Below, one piece after another: positions 1-9,488 of a stretch of 64,000 nucleotides of DNA. Source of the DNA: Clostridia bacterium. Its GTDB lineage: Bacteria > Bacillota > Clostridia > Oscillospirales > CAG-272. Numbering within the stretch: the stretch's first letter is position 1; each line of letters opens with the position of its first letter. The stretch spans positions 62,001 through 126,000 of the forward strand of contig JAFRQK010000044.1 in the NCBI GenBank assembly GCA_017428635.1, read 5' to 3'. The notes below the pieces were generated by a model that was given only the letters and a program-made list of their open reading frames with translations, was not told the DNA's origin and ran no database searches. The translations under genes and the position numbers were made by a program.

Positions 1-142
1 TCTCTTCTGCGAGATCGGAAAGAGGGCTGTCCGTGTAGTTGTCCGGGTGGTATTTTCGCGCCAGAGCGCGGTACGCTTTCTTTATCTCTTCTTCGGAGGC
101 GCCGCGCGGCACTCCGAGCACCGAATACGGATCTTTATTCAA
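1..142 (-). CDS. DnaJ-like J-domain protein, N-terminal part only
   Basis: This is the start of a J-domain (Hsp40) protein that runs off the left edge. Reading the minus strand from a TTG at 142 gives [18 protein letters not shown], followed by [16 protein letters not shown]. This contains helix II and the HPD tripeptide that stimulates DnaK ATPase. The TTG start is chosen because AAGGAGG lies 9 nt upstream. The frame overlaps the 3' end of the DUF5685 gene by 8 nt, so translation is probably coupled. The rest of the protein is not visible, so classical DnaJ cannot be told from a membrane or orphan J-protein. A J-domain gene next to DUF5685 is a recurring clostridial arrangement. Confidence 0.85.
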   Translation of the reverse strand, partial: MNKDPYSVLGVPRGASEEEIKKAYRALARKYHPDNYTDSPLSDLAEE

Positions 143-1079
143 CTGCGCCGTCCTCCTTGTCAAGATCTCCGGCGGCGTCCGCGCCGGCGTTTTTGGATAA
201 TATCGAATTCACCGTCTTCGGCATTCCGCTGAAGGCGATGTTTTTTACAATTGCCGAAACAGTCGGATCTCCGCCCTCGCACAACAGCTCGACGGCGGGC
301 GGAAGCCTGCCGAGATCGAGCATCGCGCCTCTGAGGATCGCTTCTGCCGTCGGGAGGGTGAGTTTTCTTTCCTTGCCTTCCCCCTCGAACGCCCCCTCGC
401 CGTATGAGAGAACTATCGGGTTATAGTTCCCGGACAGACTGTCGCGCACCGCGTCGTCCGCGGCGTCGGCGGCGTATATGAACCGCCCGGTCGAGCGGCC
501 TACCTCGTATAGGATACGGCGCTTTGCCCCTTCGAATCCCGCTGCGAATATCGCTCCGAGCAGTTCCCCGAAGCACTCCGCCGTCTCGTCGAGGGACGGA
601 GAGCGCGCCGCTTCGAGTTCCGAGAGGCGGGAAAGGGAAGTACCGACGGCGCGCGCCGCTTCGGCAACGGCGGGACCGCCGCGCTTGAGGGCGCGTTTTG
701 CGGACCCGTGAGCGAACGGCGAGACGATCCTCGCGCGAAGTTTTTTGAGACCGCGCTCGTCGCGCAGGTCGTCCGAGACCTTCGCATACGTCAGGACCGC
801 CGTAACGTACGAGGCGTAACGTATCTCGTCGCCGTCGGCGCAAACGGGCCGTTTCTTGAAAGGATGAGCGGCGCATTTCCCGTCGTCCGTCGACGGGCAG
901 ACGCCCGCGGCGAGCATTCGCGCCGCGGCGAGAAAGACCGCGTCGTAACTCAGCGCGAGGCGTGCGGAGTGGCCGAGGGATCTCCCCGTGCTTTTGCAGA
1001 TACCGCAATAGACTGCGCGGTACGCGTCGTATTCTTTTACTTTCAGTTCCGCGATATCCGGTTTGACGTATCCGAACAC
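135..1079 (-). CDS. DUF5685 family protein
   Basis: A 314-residue protein matching the DUF5685 family from memory: N-terminal [18 protein letters not shown], then [13 protein letters not shown] with the conserved YCGxCK cysteine pair, then [13 protein letters not shown]. The body is mostly helical and has further cysteines near residues 61 and 69. No signal peptide or clear membrane segment is seen. The biochemical role is unknown. The Cys pair could bind metal, which is inference. The start is GTG at 1079 with GGGAGG upstream and an extended -10 promoter before it. The 3' end overlaps the J-domain gene, suggesting a shared function with a chaperone partner. Confidence 0.8.
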   Translation of the reverse strand: MFGYVKPDIAELKVKEYDAYRAVYCGICKSTGRSLGHSARLALSYDAVFLAAARMLAAGVCPSTDDGKCAAHPFKKRPVCADGDEIRYASYVTAVLTYAKVSDDLRDERGLKKLRARIVSPFAHGSAKRALKRGGPAVAEAARAVGTSLSRLSELEAARSPSLDETAECFGELLGAIFAAGFEGAKRRILYEVGRSTGRFIYAADAADDAVRDSLSGNYNPIVLSYGEGAFEGEGKERKLTLPTAEAILRGAMLDLGRLPPAVELLCEGGDPTVSAIVKNIAFSGMPKTVNSILSKNAGADAAGDLDKEDGAVE

Positions 1080-1101
1080 GGCGCTCCGCCTCCCTTCATT
1101 T

Positions 1102-1107
1102 ATTATA
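1102..1107 (-). promoter_or_regulatory. Extended -10 promoter for DUF5685/J-domain operon
   Basis: On the minus strand TGG precedes TATAAT (TGnTATAAT), the extended -10 signature. It lies 22 nt upstream of the GTG start. No good -35 is present at 17 bp, which fits extended -10 dependence. Confidence 0.5.
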
Positions 1108-1240
1108 CCATTCTACTATACAGTCGTCCCTCTTGCAAGATGCAATTTGTAAAAAATCCGTCTGCCGGCGGAACGGGGGGACCGTTTTTATGAAAATGTC
1201 ACAAAACTGAAAAAAAGGGAAAAAAGTGTTCCTTATCTTA

Positions 1241-1269
1241 TTGACACGTGAGCCCCGTTTTGATATACT
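1241..1269 (+). promoter_or_regulatory. Sigma-A promoter of the uraA-upp leader
   Basis: TTGACA at 1241-1246, a 17-bp spacer, and TATACT at 1264-1269. Transcription would start near 1276, giving a leader of about 225 nt before uraA. Confidence 0.8.
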
Positions 1270-1299
1270 TATAAAAACCGAAAGACGAGGATTTTGAAA

Positions 1300-1413
1300 A
1301 TGCTCAGGACGGTCGTCAAGCCCAAAAAGGAGTTCCCCGAATTGCCCCGCTTGACCTGTCCCTACGTATCGTCTTCCTCGATCGTTCCGTTTTTATCCCC
1401 TTTTCGGATCTGA
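1300..1413 (+). CDS. Putative 37-residue leader peptide before uraA
   Basis: A short ORF lies between the uraA promoter and an intrinsic terminator. GACGAGG at 1284-1290 stands 9 nt before ATG 1300. The peptide begins MLRTVVKPKKEFPELPRL and ends PFLSPFRI. Its stop TGA (1411-1413) lies inside the 5' arm of the terminator hairpin that starts at 1410. The second half of the ORF is rich in T and C, including a TTTTTATCCCCTTTT run just before the hairpin. This geometry is that of the enterobacterial pyrBI leader, where a ribosome close behind a slowed polymerase prevents terminator folding. No similarity to a known peptide is recognised, and translation is unproven. Confidence 0.5.
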   Translation: MLRTVVKPKKEFPELPRLTCPYVSSSSIVPFLSPFRI

Positions 1414-1448
1414 CGCCGGATATTCGTTATCCGTCCGTCAGTTTTTTT
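1410..1448 (+). terminator. Intrinsic terminator (attenuator) between leader ORF and uraA
   Basis: CTGACG (1410-1415) pairs with CGTCAG (1436-1441), and inside it CGGATA pairs with TATCCG around a TTCGT loop. A run of seven T follows at 1442-1448. It lies upstream of uraA and downstream of the promoter, so it must be bypassed for uraA to be expressed, which marks it as an attenuator. A weak competing pairing is possible between TGACGCC in the 5' arm and GGTCGTCA at 1311-1318. Confidence 0.75.
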
Positions 1449-1500
1449 ATGCCGTGAAACGGGGACACGAAACCGTTAAATTTATTTTTTGGAGGTTTAT

Positions 1501-2913
1501 ATGAAACTCATCTACGGCGTCAAAGACAAACCTGCGTTTGGTAAGACGATCGTCTTCGCCATTCAGCAGCTGCTCGCCATCATGGCGGCGACCCTCGTAG
1601 TACCGATCATCGTCGGCCACGACATGCAGCCCGCCGCCGCTCTCTTCGGAGCCGGCGTCGGCACGATCGTTTACCTGCTCTTCACCAAGTTCCGCAGCCC
1701 CGTGTTCCTCGGCTCGTCGTTCGCGTTCCTCGGCTCCATGGCCGCGGCGTTCGCAGGCGGCGTTTCGATGGCTCTCGGATATCTCGGGCTCATCATCGGC
1801 GCGGTCTGCGCCGGTCTCGTCTACGTCGTTCTGGCGATCATAATCAAGATCGCGGGCGTCAGATGGATCAACAAGATCATGCCCGCAGTCGTCATCGGCC
1901 CGACCGTTGCGATCATCGGACTTTCGCTCGCCGGCAACGCGGTCGGCGATCTTCAGACCGCTCCCGCGGGCGGCGACTACAGAGTAGCGATCCTCGTCGG
2001 TCTGGTCACTCTCGCGGTCACCATGATCTGCTCGGTATACGCAAAACGCAAGAGCATGTTCCGCCTGATCCCGTTCATTATCGGTATTCTCGCCGGTTAC
2101 TTCTTCGCCGCGATCCTCACGATCATAGGCAAGTACGCCGGCATCAACGCTCTCAGAGTCATAGACTTTACTCCCATCAAGGCTCTCGTCGCCGACGGCG
2201 TCGGCGTCAAGACGTTCCTCACCTTCCCGTCGTTCACGTTCCTGACCGCTAAGGACGGCTTTGCCGAACTCGCCTCCAACTGGGGCTATCTCGGCACGAT
2301 CGCGGTCGCTTACACTCCCGTTGCGTTCGTCGTCTTCGCGGAGCATATCGCCGACCACAAGAACATCTCCTCCATCATCGAAAAGGATCTGCTTGAGGAT
2401 CCCGGCCTGCACAGAACGCTTCTCGGCGACGGCGTCGGTTCCATCGCGGGCGCGTTCTTCGGAGGCTGCCCGAACACCACGTACGGTGAGTCGATCGCCT
2501 GCGTCGCCATCTCGGGCAACGCTTCCGTCGTTACGATCCTCACGGCGGCTGTCGGCGCGATCCTGATCTCCTTCCTCGCTCCGTTCGTCGCGTTCGTCAA
2601 CTCCATTCCCTCGTGCGTAATGGGCGGCGTCTGCATGGCTCTGTACGGATTCATCGCGGTCTCCGGTCTCAAGATGATCCAGAAGGTCGACCTTGAAAAC
2701 AACAGAAATCTGTTCGTCGTTTCCGTTATCCTCGTCGCAGGTATCGGCGGTCTCGCCATTACCTTCGGTAAGGTCACCATCACCTCCATCGCATGCGCTC
2801 TGATCCTCGGTATCCTCACCAACGTGATGCTCTCCGGCAAGAAAGAAGAAAAAGCGGAAGTCGAGGCTGTCGAAGAAGAGGCTGAAGAAAAAACCGAAGA
2901 GGATAAGGAATAA
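1501..2913 (+). CDS. uraA: Uracil permease, NCS2 family
   Basis: A 470-residue nucleobase:cation symporter that imports uracil across the cytoplasmic membrane. The protein is almost wholly hydrophobic, with about 12-14 membrane segments. Family motifs are [14 protein letters not shown] near residue 60, and the substrate-site loop [19 protein letters not shown] in the C-terminal half, whose Glu is conserved in NCS2. The start is ATG 1501 with GGAGG 5 nt upstream; a TTG 12 nt earlier would swallow the RBS. The last 25 residues are a Glu/Lys-rich, strongly acidic tail, unusual for the family. The downstream upp gene, 19 nt away, fixes uracil as the likely substrate. Expression probably depends on the upstream attenuator. 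Confidence 0.93.
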   Translation: MKLIYGVKDKPAFGKTIVFAIQQLLAIMAATLVVPIIVGHDMQPAAALFGAGVGTIVYLLFTKFRSPVFLGSSFAFLGSMAAAFAGGVSMALGYLGLIIGAVCAGLVYVVLAIIIKIAGVRWINKIMPAVVIGPTVAIIGLSLAGNAVGDLQTAPAGGDYRVAILVGLVTLAVTMICSVYAKRKSMFRLIPFIIGILAGYFFAAILTIIGKYAGINALRVIDFTPIKALVADGVGVKTFLTFPSFTFLTAKDGFAELASNWGYLGTIAVAYTPVAFVVFAEHIADHKNISSIIEKDLLEDPGLHRTLLGDGVGSIAGAFFGGCPNTTYGESIACVAISGNASVVTILTAAVGAILISFLAPFVAFVNSIPSCVMGGVCMALYGFIAVSGLKMIQKVDLENNRNLFVVSVILVAGIGGLAITFGKVTITSIACALILGILTNVMLSGKKEEKAEVEAVEEEAEEKTEEDKE

Positions 2914-2932
2914 GACCCGAAAGGACACTGAA

Positions 2933-3562
2933 ATGAATAACGTCACGATATTCGACCACCCTCTGATCCAGCATAAGATCTCGATCCTCCGCGACGAGAA
3001 AACGAGCAGCAACCAGTTCCGCGCCCTCGTCGAGGAGATCACGATGCTCATGTGTTTCGAGTCTCTGCGCGACCTTCCCCTCGAGGACGTGGAGGTCACG
3101 ACGCCGATCGCCACGACGACGACGAAAATGCTCGCCGGAGTCAAGCTCGCGATCGTGCCGATCCTGCGCGCCGGTCTCGGAATGGTGAACGGGATGCTCA
3201 ACCTCGTTCCCTCCGCCCGCGTCGGTCACATCGGTATGTACCGCGACGAGGTGACGCTCGAACCGCACGAGTACTACTGCAAACTCCCGAAGAACATAGA
3301 GAACCGTCTCATCATCGTCTGCGACCCGATGCTCGCGACAGGCGGCTCCGCCAAGGACGCGATCAACCTCATCAAGGAGCGCGGCGGCAAGCACATCAAG
3401 TTCATGTGCCTGATCGCGGCTCCCGAGGGGATCAAGGCGCTGACCGAGGCGCACCCCGACGTCGAGGTCTACTGCGCGCACGTCGACGAGAAGCTCAACG
3501 AGAACGGATATATCGTTCCCGGCCTCGGCGACGCGGGAGACAGGATCTTCGGTACGAAATAA
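2933..3562 (+). CDS. upp: Uracil phosphoribosyltransferase
   Basis: Converts uracil and PRPP to UMP, trapping uracil taken up by the permease encoded just upstream. Its 209 residues are the usual length. The PRPP loop is [14 protein letters not shown] near residue 130, and the C-terminal uracil-binding segment is [22 protein letters not shown] precedes the ATG. It is the last gene of the uraA-upp unit and is followed by a strong bidirectional terminator. Nothing odd is seen. Confidence 0.96.
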   Translation: MNNVTIFDHPLIQHKISILRDEKTSSNQFRALVEEITMLMCFESLRDLPLEDVEVTTPIATTTTKMLAGVKLAIVPILRAGLGMVNGMLNLVPSARVGHIGMYRDEVTLEPHEYYCKLPKNIENRLIIVCDPMLATGGSAKDAINLIKERGGKHIKFMCLIAAPEGIKALTEAHPDVEVYCAHVDEKLNENGYIVPGLGDAGDRIFGTK

Positions 3563-3570
3563 GCGAAACG

Positions 3571-3610
3571 TAAAAAAAAGCGGGCTCCGTGAAAACGGAG
3601 CCCGCTTTTA
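3571..3610. terminator. Bidirectional terminator between upp and lysS
   Basis: AAAAGCGGGCTCCG (3576-3589) pairs perfectly with CGGAGCCCGCTTTT (3596-3609) around a short loop. The plus strand ends in a T run and the minus strand in eight T, so it serves both convergent genes. Confidence 0.9.
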
Positions 3611-3618
3611 TGTTTTCA

Positions 3619-5538
3619 TCAATACAGTTTCGCTCCCGCGGGGATGTGCGGGTCGACCTGAAGCAAGTGGAGTTTTTCCTCCTCGCCGTCCTTGTGGACG
3701 GCGGAGAGAAGCATACCGCATGATTCGACGCCCATCATCGCGCGCGGCGGGAGATTGACGATCGCGATGCACGTCTTGCCGATAAGTTCCTCCGGTTCGT
3801 AGAACGGGTGGATACCGGAGAGGATCGTGCGCGGCGTCCCCGTGCCGTCGTCGAGCGTAAACTTCAGGAGCTTTTTGCTCTTCGGCACGGCTTCGCACTC
3901 AAGCACCTTTACGGCGCGGAAATCGGACTTCGAGAACGTCTCGAAGTCGACGAAGTCCTCGAAGAGCGGCTCAATAACGACGTTCGAGAAGTCGATCTTC
4001 TCCTCTTTTTCCGCCGCCTGCGCCGCATTGTTCGCGGCGTTTTTCGCCTCGCCCTGGGATTTCATCGTGGGGAAGAGCAAAACGTCTCTGATCGCCGCGG
4101 AGTCGGTGAAGAGCATGCACAGACGGTCGATGCCGTAGCCGATACCGCCTGTCGGCGGCATTCCGATCTCAAGCGCGTTTAGGAAGTCCTCGTCGGTGTG
4201 GTTCGCCTCGTCGTCGCCGGCTGCAAACTGTTTTTCCTGCTCCGCGAAACGCTCCCTCTGGTCGATCGGGTCGTTCAGCTCGGAGTAGGCGTTCGCCATC
4301 TCCCAGCCGTTCATGAAGAACTCGAACCGCTCGACGTACTCGGGATCGTCCGGTTTCTTTTTCGTAAGCGGGGATATCTCGATCGGGTGATCCATGACGA
4401 AAGTCGGCTGGATCAGGTGCTCCTCTGCGAACTGCTCGAAGAACAGGTTGAGTATATCGCCCTTCTTGTGACGCTCCTCGTACGCGACGCCGTGCTCTTT
4501 TGCTGCGGCTCTCGCCTCTTCGAGCGTCCCTATCTCTCTCCAGTCTACGCCGGAGTACTTCTTAACGGCGTCGATCATCGTGATCCTCTCGAAAGGTTTC
4601 GAGAGGTCCATCTCGATACCGTTGTACACTATCTTCTCGGTCCCGAGGACGTCCTTCGCCACGTGGCGGAACATCTCCTCGGTCAGATCCATCATTCCGT
4701 GGTAGTCGGTGTACGCCTGATAGAGTTCCATCAGCGTGAATTCCGGGTTGTGACGGGTGTCGAGCCCCTCGTTGCGGAAAACTCTGCCGATCTCGTAGAC
4801 CCTTTCGAGTCCTCCGACGATCAGTCTCTTTAAGTAAAGTTCAAGCGAAATACGGAGTTTGAGATCCTCGTCCAGCGCGTTGATGTGCGTCTCGAACGGA
4901 CGCGCCGCGGCGCCTCCGGCGTTCGCGACGAGCATGGGAGTCTCGACCTCGATGAAATCCTTTTCGTCAAGAAACCGCCTGATCGACGAGATGATCCGCG
5001 AGCGTTTCACGAACGTGTCGCGGACGTCGGGGTTGACGATCAGATCGACGTATCTCTGACGGTATCTCAGATCGGTGTTCGTCAGACCGTGGAATTTCTC
5101 GGGCAGGACCTGCAAACTCTTGGAGAGCAGGGTGATCCCCGACGCGTGGATCGAGATCTCCCCGGTCTTCGTCTGAAAGGCCGTGCCGGTGAGCCCCACG
5201 ATATCGCCGATATCGAGTTTTTTGAACGAGGCGTATTCCTCGTCGCCGAGGCTGTCTCTTGCTACGTACGCCTGAATGAGTCCCGCTTTGTCCTGAACGT
5301 GGCAAAAGGACGCCTTTCCCATGACGCGTTTGCTCATGAGCCTGCCTGCGACGGAAACTTCTTTTCCCTCGAGCGAGGCGTAGTTCGCCTTTATCTCGTC
5401 GGAGTGATGAGTTACGCCGTATTTTGTGATTTTGAAAGGATCACGCCCCTCCGCGGTGAGAGAGGCGAGTTTTTCTCTTCTGATCTTCAATACCTCGGAG
5501 AGCGACTGCTCCGGGGCGTTTTCGCGTTCGTTTGCCAT
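3619..5538 (-). CDS. lysS: Lysyl-tRNA synthetase (class II) with C-terminal EMAP/Trbp111-like tRNA-binding domain
   Basis: Charges tRNA-Lys. Residues 1 to about 505 are a normal class IIb LysRS: an N-terminal OB fold, motif 2 ([20 protein letters not shown]) and motif 3 ([13 protein letters not shown]). After an Ala/Glu linker, residues from about 517 to 639 form a second OB fold of the EMAP-II/Trbp111 type ([20 protein letters not shown], then [18 protein letters not shown]), normally found at the C terminus of MetRS or PheRS-beta. The whole is 639 residues, against about 490-500 for standalone LysRS. Start is ATG 5538 with AAGGAG 7 nt upstream. It follows greA by 14 nt. The extra domain probably raises tRNA affinity, which is inference. 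Confidence 0.95.
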   Translation of the reverse strand: MANERENAPEQSLSEVLKIRREKLASLTAEGRDPFKITKYGVTHHSDEIKANYASLEGKEVSVAGRLMSKRVMGKASFCHVQDKAGLIQAYVARDSLGDEEYASFKKLDIGDIVGLTGTAFQTKTGEISIHASGITLLSKSLQVLPEKFHGLTNTDLRYRQRYVDLIVNPDVRDTFVKRSRIISSIRRFLDEKDFIEVETPMLVANAGGAAARPFETHINALDEDLKLRISLELYLKRLIVGGLERVYEIGRVFRNEGLDTRHNPEFTLMELYQAYTDYHGMMDLTEEMFRHVAKDVLGTEKIVYNGIEMDLSKPFERITMIDAVKKYSGVDWREIGTLEEARAAAKEHGVAYEERHKKGDILNLFFEQFAEEHLIQPTFVMDHPIEISPLTKKKPDDPEYVERFEFFMNGWEMANAYSELNDPIDQRERFAEQEKQFAAGDDEANHTDEDFLNALEIGMPPTGGIGYGIDRLCMLFTDSAAIRDVLLFPTMKSQGEAKNAANNAAQAAEKEEKIDFSNVVIEPLFEDFVDFETFSKSDFRAVKVLECEAVPKSKKLLKFTLDDGTGTPRTILSGIHPFYEPEELIGKTCIAIVNLPPRAMMGVESCGMLLSAVHKDGEEEKLHLLQVDPHIPAGAKLY

Positions 5539-5552
5539 TGTGAGTCTCCTTG

Positions 5553-6053
5553 TCAGTTACCGGACTTTGACCTTTCGATCCCGAGGATCTTGAATTTGAG
5601 TGTTCCGGCGGGCGTGTCGACGGAGATAACGTCGCCGACGACGGCGCCGATCATAGCGGAGCCGATGGGCGATCTGTCGGAGATCCGTCCGAGCATCGGG
5701 TTGGCCTCGTTCGTGCTGACGAGGGAGTATTCGATCTCTTCTTTTTCCGCCATATCGAGGACTTTTACGGTCGAACCGAGGTTCACGACGTCCGCTTTCA
5801 TCTCGGATTCGTCGATGACTCTCGCGTGGTTGATGAGTTCTTCAAGTTCGTTGATACGCGCCACGACTTTCGCCTGTTCGTTTTTCGCTTCGTCGTATTC
5901 GCTGTTCTCGGAGAGGTCGCCGAACGATCTCGCCTCGGCAAGGCTCTTTTTGACTTCCTCGATCTTCGTACCCTTGAGATACGTCAGCTCGTCGGTCAGA
6001 GCCTTGAAACCTTCCGCTGTATAAAGAGTGAGTTTTTCATCCTTGTTTTCCAT
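5553..6053 (-). CDS. greA: Transcription elongation factor GreA
   Basis: Binds the RNA polymerase secondary channel and stimulates transcript cleavage in backtracked complexes. It has 166 residues. The N-terminal antiparallel coiled coil carries the acidic tip in [18 protein letters not shown], whose Asp/Glu pair coordinates the catalytic Mg. The C-terminal FKBP-like half contains [19 protein letters not shown]. It lies 14 nt before lysS and 32 nt after the S41 peptidase gene, so it is probably in the long minus-strand operon. greA-lysS order is common in Firmicutes. Confidence 0.95.
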   Translation of the reverse strand: MENKDEKLTLYTAEGFKALTDELTYLKGTKIEEVKKSLAEARSFGDLSENSEYDEAKNEQAKVVARINELEELINHARVIDESEMKADVVNLGSTVKVLDMAEKEEIEYSLVSTNEANPMLGRISDRSPIGSAMIGAVVGDVISVDTPAGTLKFKILGIERSKSGN

Positions 6054-6085
6054 TTTGGAAACCGCCTTTCATCTTTTATATTCGA

Positions 6086-7360
6086 TCAGTCGAAACCGAG
6101 CGCTTCAGCCGCCGCTTTCAACTGATTGTCTTCTTCGTCTGTGATCTTATACACGTTTTTATCCGCGAGCGCGGGGTCGAGTTCGACCTCGATATCGGGG
6201 ACGATCCCTATCTTGTGGTAACTCTCCGAGAACGGAGGCTTGAACATTCTGTACGTCACGGAATAAGCTCCTCCGCTCCAGAGCGCTCTGGTCGTCTGCA
6301 TGCACCCCTTGCCGTAAGTCGTCGTGCCGACAACTTTCGCCATATCGTAGTCCCTGAGGGCGGCGGTGAACAGTTCCGCTGCGCTCGCCGTGGAGTGGTT
6401 GACGACCACGACCATCGGAATATCGAGACAGTTCGCGTCCGAATCGTACTGTTCGACGAGATTGTCGTCAGCGTCGAAGATGCGGATGATCGGACCCTCG
6501 GGGAGCAGATAGTCGAGAGTATAGATTATCGAATTCAGCTCGCCGCCGGGGTTGTTTCTCACGTCGAGGATCAGTTTGTCGCAGCCGGACGCCCGCAGTT
6601 CTTCGACAGCGGCGCGGAACTGCTCGGGAGTCTGCCCGTCGAATCCGGTGATCTTGATAACGCCTATCGATTTGTCCGGGCCGTAGACGTGAGAGAAAAC
6701 GTTGACTTCGACGTACGGACCGCGCACGATCCTGAAATCGATCTGTTCGTCTTTTTCGCCTCGCAGGACGGTGAACACCGCTTCCGTTCCCGATTTTCCG
6801 CGCAGGCGGGAGATCGCGACGTAATAACCCATTTCCGAAACGGGTTCTTTGTCCTCTCCGACGCTCACGATGAGGTCGCCGACCATGAGGCCGGATTCAG
6901 AAGCGGGCGAATCGGGGAAAATGTTGAGTATTTCGATACAGTCGCGGTCGGTGTTGTAGATCACGTTTATGCCGATCCCCTCGCCTTCGCCGGAGAGATC
7001 CTCCATAAACGTTTCGTAACTTTCTTCGTCGTAGTATTCGGCGAACTCGTCGCCCGTTCCGTAGATGTATCCGAGCATAACGCCGTCGATCAGCGCGTCC
7101 TCGTCGAGTTCACCGATGTAGAGATTTCTGAACTCGTAGTCGAGCTCGGTAAGCTTTTCCGTTACGCGAGCGATAAAGTCGGAATTGTCCCGACCGCTCT
7201 TCCCGGATTCCGAAGGCGTCTCCGTATCCTCGGCCGGCGCGGCGGTCCCTGAATTCCGGTACATGCTCATCGTCGCCACGGCTGTTATCTGGAACGTTAT
7301 AAGGCACGCGAAAAGGATCGCGGCGATGAATACGGGAAGGGAGATTCTCTTTTTTGCCAT
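6086..7360 (-). CDS. S41 family carboxy-terminal processing protease with PDZ domain
   Basis: A membrane-anchored serine protease of the CtpA/CtpB type, 424 residues. Residues 6-30 form an N-terminal signal anchor, followed by a Ser/Glu linker. A PDZ domain lies around residues 115-200 (DSPASESGLMVGDLIVSVG). The S41 domain contains LDVRNNPGGELNSIIYTLDY, the nucleophile Ser in NHSTASAAELFTAALRD and the general-base Lys in GTTTYGKGCMQ, so it looks active. It lies 28 nt after the M23 gene in the ftsEX operon, pointing to envelope work, perhaps turnover of the peptidase or its regulators. The substrate is unknown. Confidence 0.9.
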   Translation of the reverse strand: MAKKRISLPVFIAAILFACLITFQITAVATMSMYRNSGTAAPAEDTETPSESGKSGRDNSDFIARVTEKLTELDYEFRNLYIGELDEDALIDGVMLGYIYGTGDEFAEYYDEESYETFMEDLSGEGEGIGINVIYNTDRDCIEILNIFPDSPASESGLMVGDLIVSVGEDKEPVSEMGYYVAISRLRGKSGTEAVFTVLRGEKDEQIDFRIVRGPYVEVNVFSHVYGPDKSIGVIKITGFDGQTPEQFRAAVEELRASGCDKLILDVRNNPGGELNSIIYTLDYLLPEGPIIRIFDADDNLVEQYDSDANCLDIPMVVVVNHSTASAAELFTAALRDYDMAKVVGTTTYGKGCMQTTRALWSGGAYSVTYRMFKPPFSESYHKIGIVPDIEVELDPALADKNVYKITDEEDNQLKAAAEALGFD

Positions 7361-7388
7361 ATCTGATTACGTCCGCCTCTTTTCGGTA

Positions 7389-8576
7389 TCAATAGAACAT
7401 CAGGTTCGGGTCGGATACTTCGCCGTTGATCCAGTATTCAAGGTGCAGATGGTTTCCGAACGCGTGACCTGTCTGGCCGACGGTGCCGAGCGTCTCGCCC
7501 TGCGAGACCACCTGTCCGGCGGAGACGGATCTCGTCGTCATGTGCGCGTACAGAGTGCAGTATCCGCCGCCGTGATCGACCAGAACGTAGTTGCCCCAGC
7601 TGTAGTGGAACTCGCTGCGGATGACCGTTCCGGAGCTGCACGCCCTGATCGGAGTTCCGGCCGGCGCCGGAATGTCGATCCCGCGGTGGAATCCGGACAG
7701 CCCGTACTGTTCGATGTATCTGTTGCCGTATCCGGAGGAGATCGTCGTGTAACCGTCGAGCGGCCATATATACGTGCCGTCGCCGTAGTAAACCGGCTGC
7801 TGTTGCTGTTGCTGCTGTTCCTGAAGCTGCTTCACGTACGCCTGGAGTTCAGCGGCGATCTGCTGTTCCTGATTGAGATAATACTGATACGTCTGTTCAA
7901 GTTCCGCCTGATTGTTTGAAAGGGTGTTTATGACGCTGGAACTTTCTTTCGAGAGTTGATTGAAATACGCCTCGGAGTTCTCAAGCTCGGTCAGGGCGTT
8001 TTCCTGCGCGACCTTTGCCGCCTCGAGTTCGTCCTTCGCGGCGACGAGCGCGGTCTTCGCATCGTTGAGCTCGTTCATGACTCTTCTGTCGTACGCGAGG
8101 ATAGAGGAAACGCTGTCGTAGATCGTGAGGAATTCGGTCATGCTTCCGGCGCTCAGCAGGAGCGACAGATTTGAAAACGATCCGTCGTCGGCTATCGAGA
8201 CCATTCTCTTCTTGAACTGTTCGCGTCTCTCGTCGATAATCTCGCTCTGCTTCACGATCTCCGCTTCCTTGTCGGCGATCTTGACGTCGAGTTCTGCGAG
8301 CATATTCTGAGCGAGAGAGACTTTCGAGTACGTTACCTCGAGCGTCTCGTCGATCGCTCTTTTATATTCTACCGCGTTGCTGAGGTCGTTTTTTGTCTGA
8401 TCCAAACGCGCCTGAGCGTCTTCCTGCTTTTTCTGAAGGTCCTGCATCTGTTCCTCGTAGGACTGGACTTTGGCGTCCGATCCCTCAGCGGACGACGGAA
8501 CGATCAGGCAGGAAGCGATCGAGGCTGCGGCGAGCAGAAACGCTATCAGGCACACGCGCAGCTTGAATTTTTTCAT
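7389..8576 (-). CDS. Secreted murein hydrolase: coiled coil plus M23 (LytM) domain, EnvC/PcsB-like partner of FtsEX
   Basis: 395 residues with an N-terminal signal peptide (residues 1-31), a long coiled coil (about 35-240) and a Gln-rich hinge with seven Gln in a row. The C-terminal M23 domain has HRGIDIPAPAGTP, LYAHM and GNHLHLEYWING. These retain the HxxxD and HxH zinc residues, so it may cut peptidoglycan itself. It lies 33 nt downstream of ftsX. In other bacteria FtsEX drives such coiled-coil proteins (EnvC, PcsB) by conformational coupling, so this is the probable FtsX partner for cell separation. The choice between EnvC-like activator and active endopeptidase is inferred from the intact residues. 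Confidence 0.88.
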   Translation of the reverse strand: MKKFKLRVCLIAFLLAAASIASCLIVPSSAEGSDAKVQSYEEQMQDLQKKQEDAQARLDQTKNDLSNAVEYKRAIDETLEVTYSKVSLAQNMLAELDVKIADKEAEIVKQSEIIDERREQFKKRMVSIADDGSFSNLSLLLSAGSMTEFLTIYDSVSSILAYDRRVMNELNDAKTALVAAKDELEAAKVAQENALTELENSEAYFNQLSKESSSVINTLSNNQAELEQTYQYYLNQEQQIAAELQAYVKQLQEQQQQQQQPVYYGDGTYIWPLDGYTTISSGYGNRYIEQYGLSGFHRGIDIPAPAGTPIRACSSGTVIRSEFHYSWGNYVLVDHGGGYCTLYAHMTTRSVSAGQVVSQGETLGTVGQTGHAFGNHLHLEYWINGEVSDPNLMFY

Positions 8577-8609
8577 TGCGGGAAACTCCTTTCGGGAGAC
8601 TGTGGTCCG

Positions 8610-9488
8610 TCAGGTATTGAGATGCTTCGTGATCGAGATGAAGCTTCCGATGATACCCGTCAGGATACCGATGCCGAGGAAGGCGAACACGAGGGGCGTT
8701 CCTATCGTGTTGAATTCGACGACGGTGAGCATCTGCAGAACGTCCGCCATCTGTTTCGTCACGACCGAATAGACGCCTTTGACGATGAAGAACGAGAGCG
8801 CGCCGGAGACCGCGCCGATCAGGATACCTTCAATGATGAAGGGAAGCGTTATGAACCACTTCGACGCGCCGACGTATCTCATTATCTCGATCTCTTTCTT
8901 TCTTGACGAAAGAGCGAGTTTTATCGTATTCACGATGATGAACAGACTGACGACGAAGAGGATCGCGAGGAACCAGATGAATATCATCATCACGGTGTGC
9001 TTGAAGTTCTCTATCTTCTTCGCAAGGTCGTATCTGTTGTTGATCTTTCTGACGCCCTCCAGACTGTTCAGACTGTGGACGAGGTCGGGGACCTTGGAGT
9101 TGTCGGAATACGTGACTTCAAAGGAATCGGAAAGAGGATTCTCCTCATCCGTGATGTCTTCGTACGCCTGATAAGTTTCCTTGATCGCGGCGAGACGCTG
9201 TTCCTTCGTCGTGTGAATGACGTCCGCGACGTTGTCGAGCGCCCGGATATCTGCTTCGAGCTGCTCGATCTCGGCGGGGCTCGCGTCGAATTCGGAGAAT
9301 ACCTCGATCTTGTTCATTACGCCGAAGTTCTCGAGGTTCACGTCGATGTTGTAGACGAGGAGGAAAAATCCTCCGACGACGACGAGGCAGCTCATGAGGA
9401 CGGCGATCGACGCGAACGTCATGACGCCGTTCCGCTTGAGGGATTTCAGGGCCTCGCCGATGAAATAGAAGGGATTGTATCTTCTCAT
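8610..9488 (-). CDS. ftsX: Cell division protein FtsX, ABC transporter-like membrane subunit
   Basis: 292 residues. One membrane segment lies near residues 21-45, followed by a large extracellular loop (about 50-170) with conserved EVFSEFDASPAEIEQLE. Three more segments follow, the last ending near the C terminus (FAFLGIGILTGIIGSFISI). Conserved LSSRKKEIEIMRYVGASKWFI precedes the third segment. Works with FtsE at the septum to control peptidoglycan hydrolysis. The start ATG overlaps the ftsE stop (ATGA). Confidence 0.93.
   Translation of the reverse strand: MRRYNPFYFIGEALKSLKRNGVMTFASIAVLMSCLVVVGGFFLLVYNIDVNLENFGVMNKIEVFSEFDASPAEIEQLEADIRALDNVADVIHTTKEQRLAAIKETYQAYEDITDEENPLSDSFEVTYSDNSKVPDLVHSLNSLEGVRKINNRYDLAKKIENFKHTVMMIFIWFLAILFVVSLFIIVNTIKLALSSRKKEIEIMRYVGASKWFITLPFIIEGILIGAVSGALSFFIVKGVYSVVTKQMADVLQMLTVVEFNTIGTPLVFAFLGIGILTGIIGSFISITKHLNT

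Noticed and set aside
1210-1240. PyrR binding loop in the uraA leader
   Set aside because: No conserved PyrR recognition loop sequence was found between 1210 and 1500, so classical PyrR attenuation is not claimed.
1447-3201. Long open frame antisense to uraA-upp
   Set aside because: Asp/Arg/Val-rich composition typical of antisense frames in GC-rich genes, no RBS, and the plus-strand frame encodes clear UraA and Upp.
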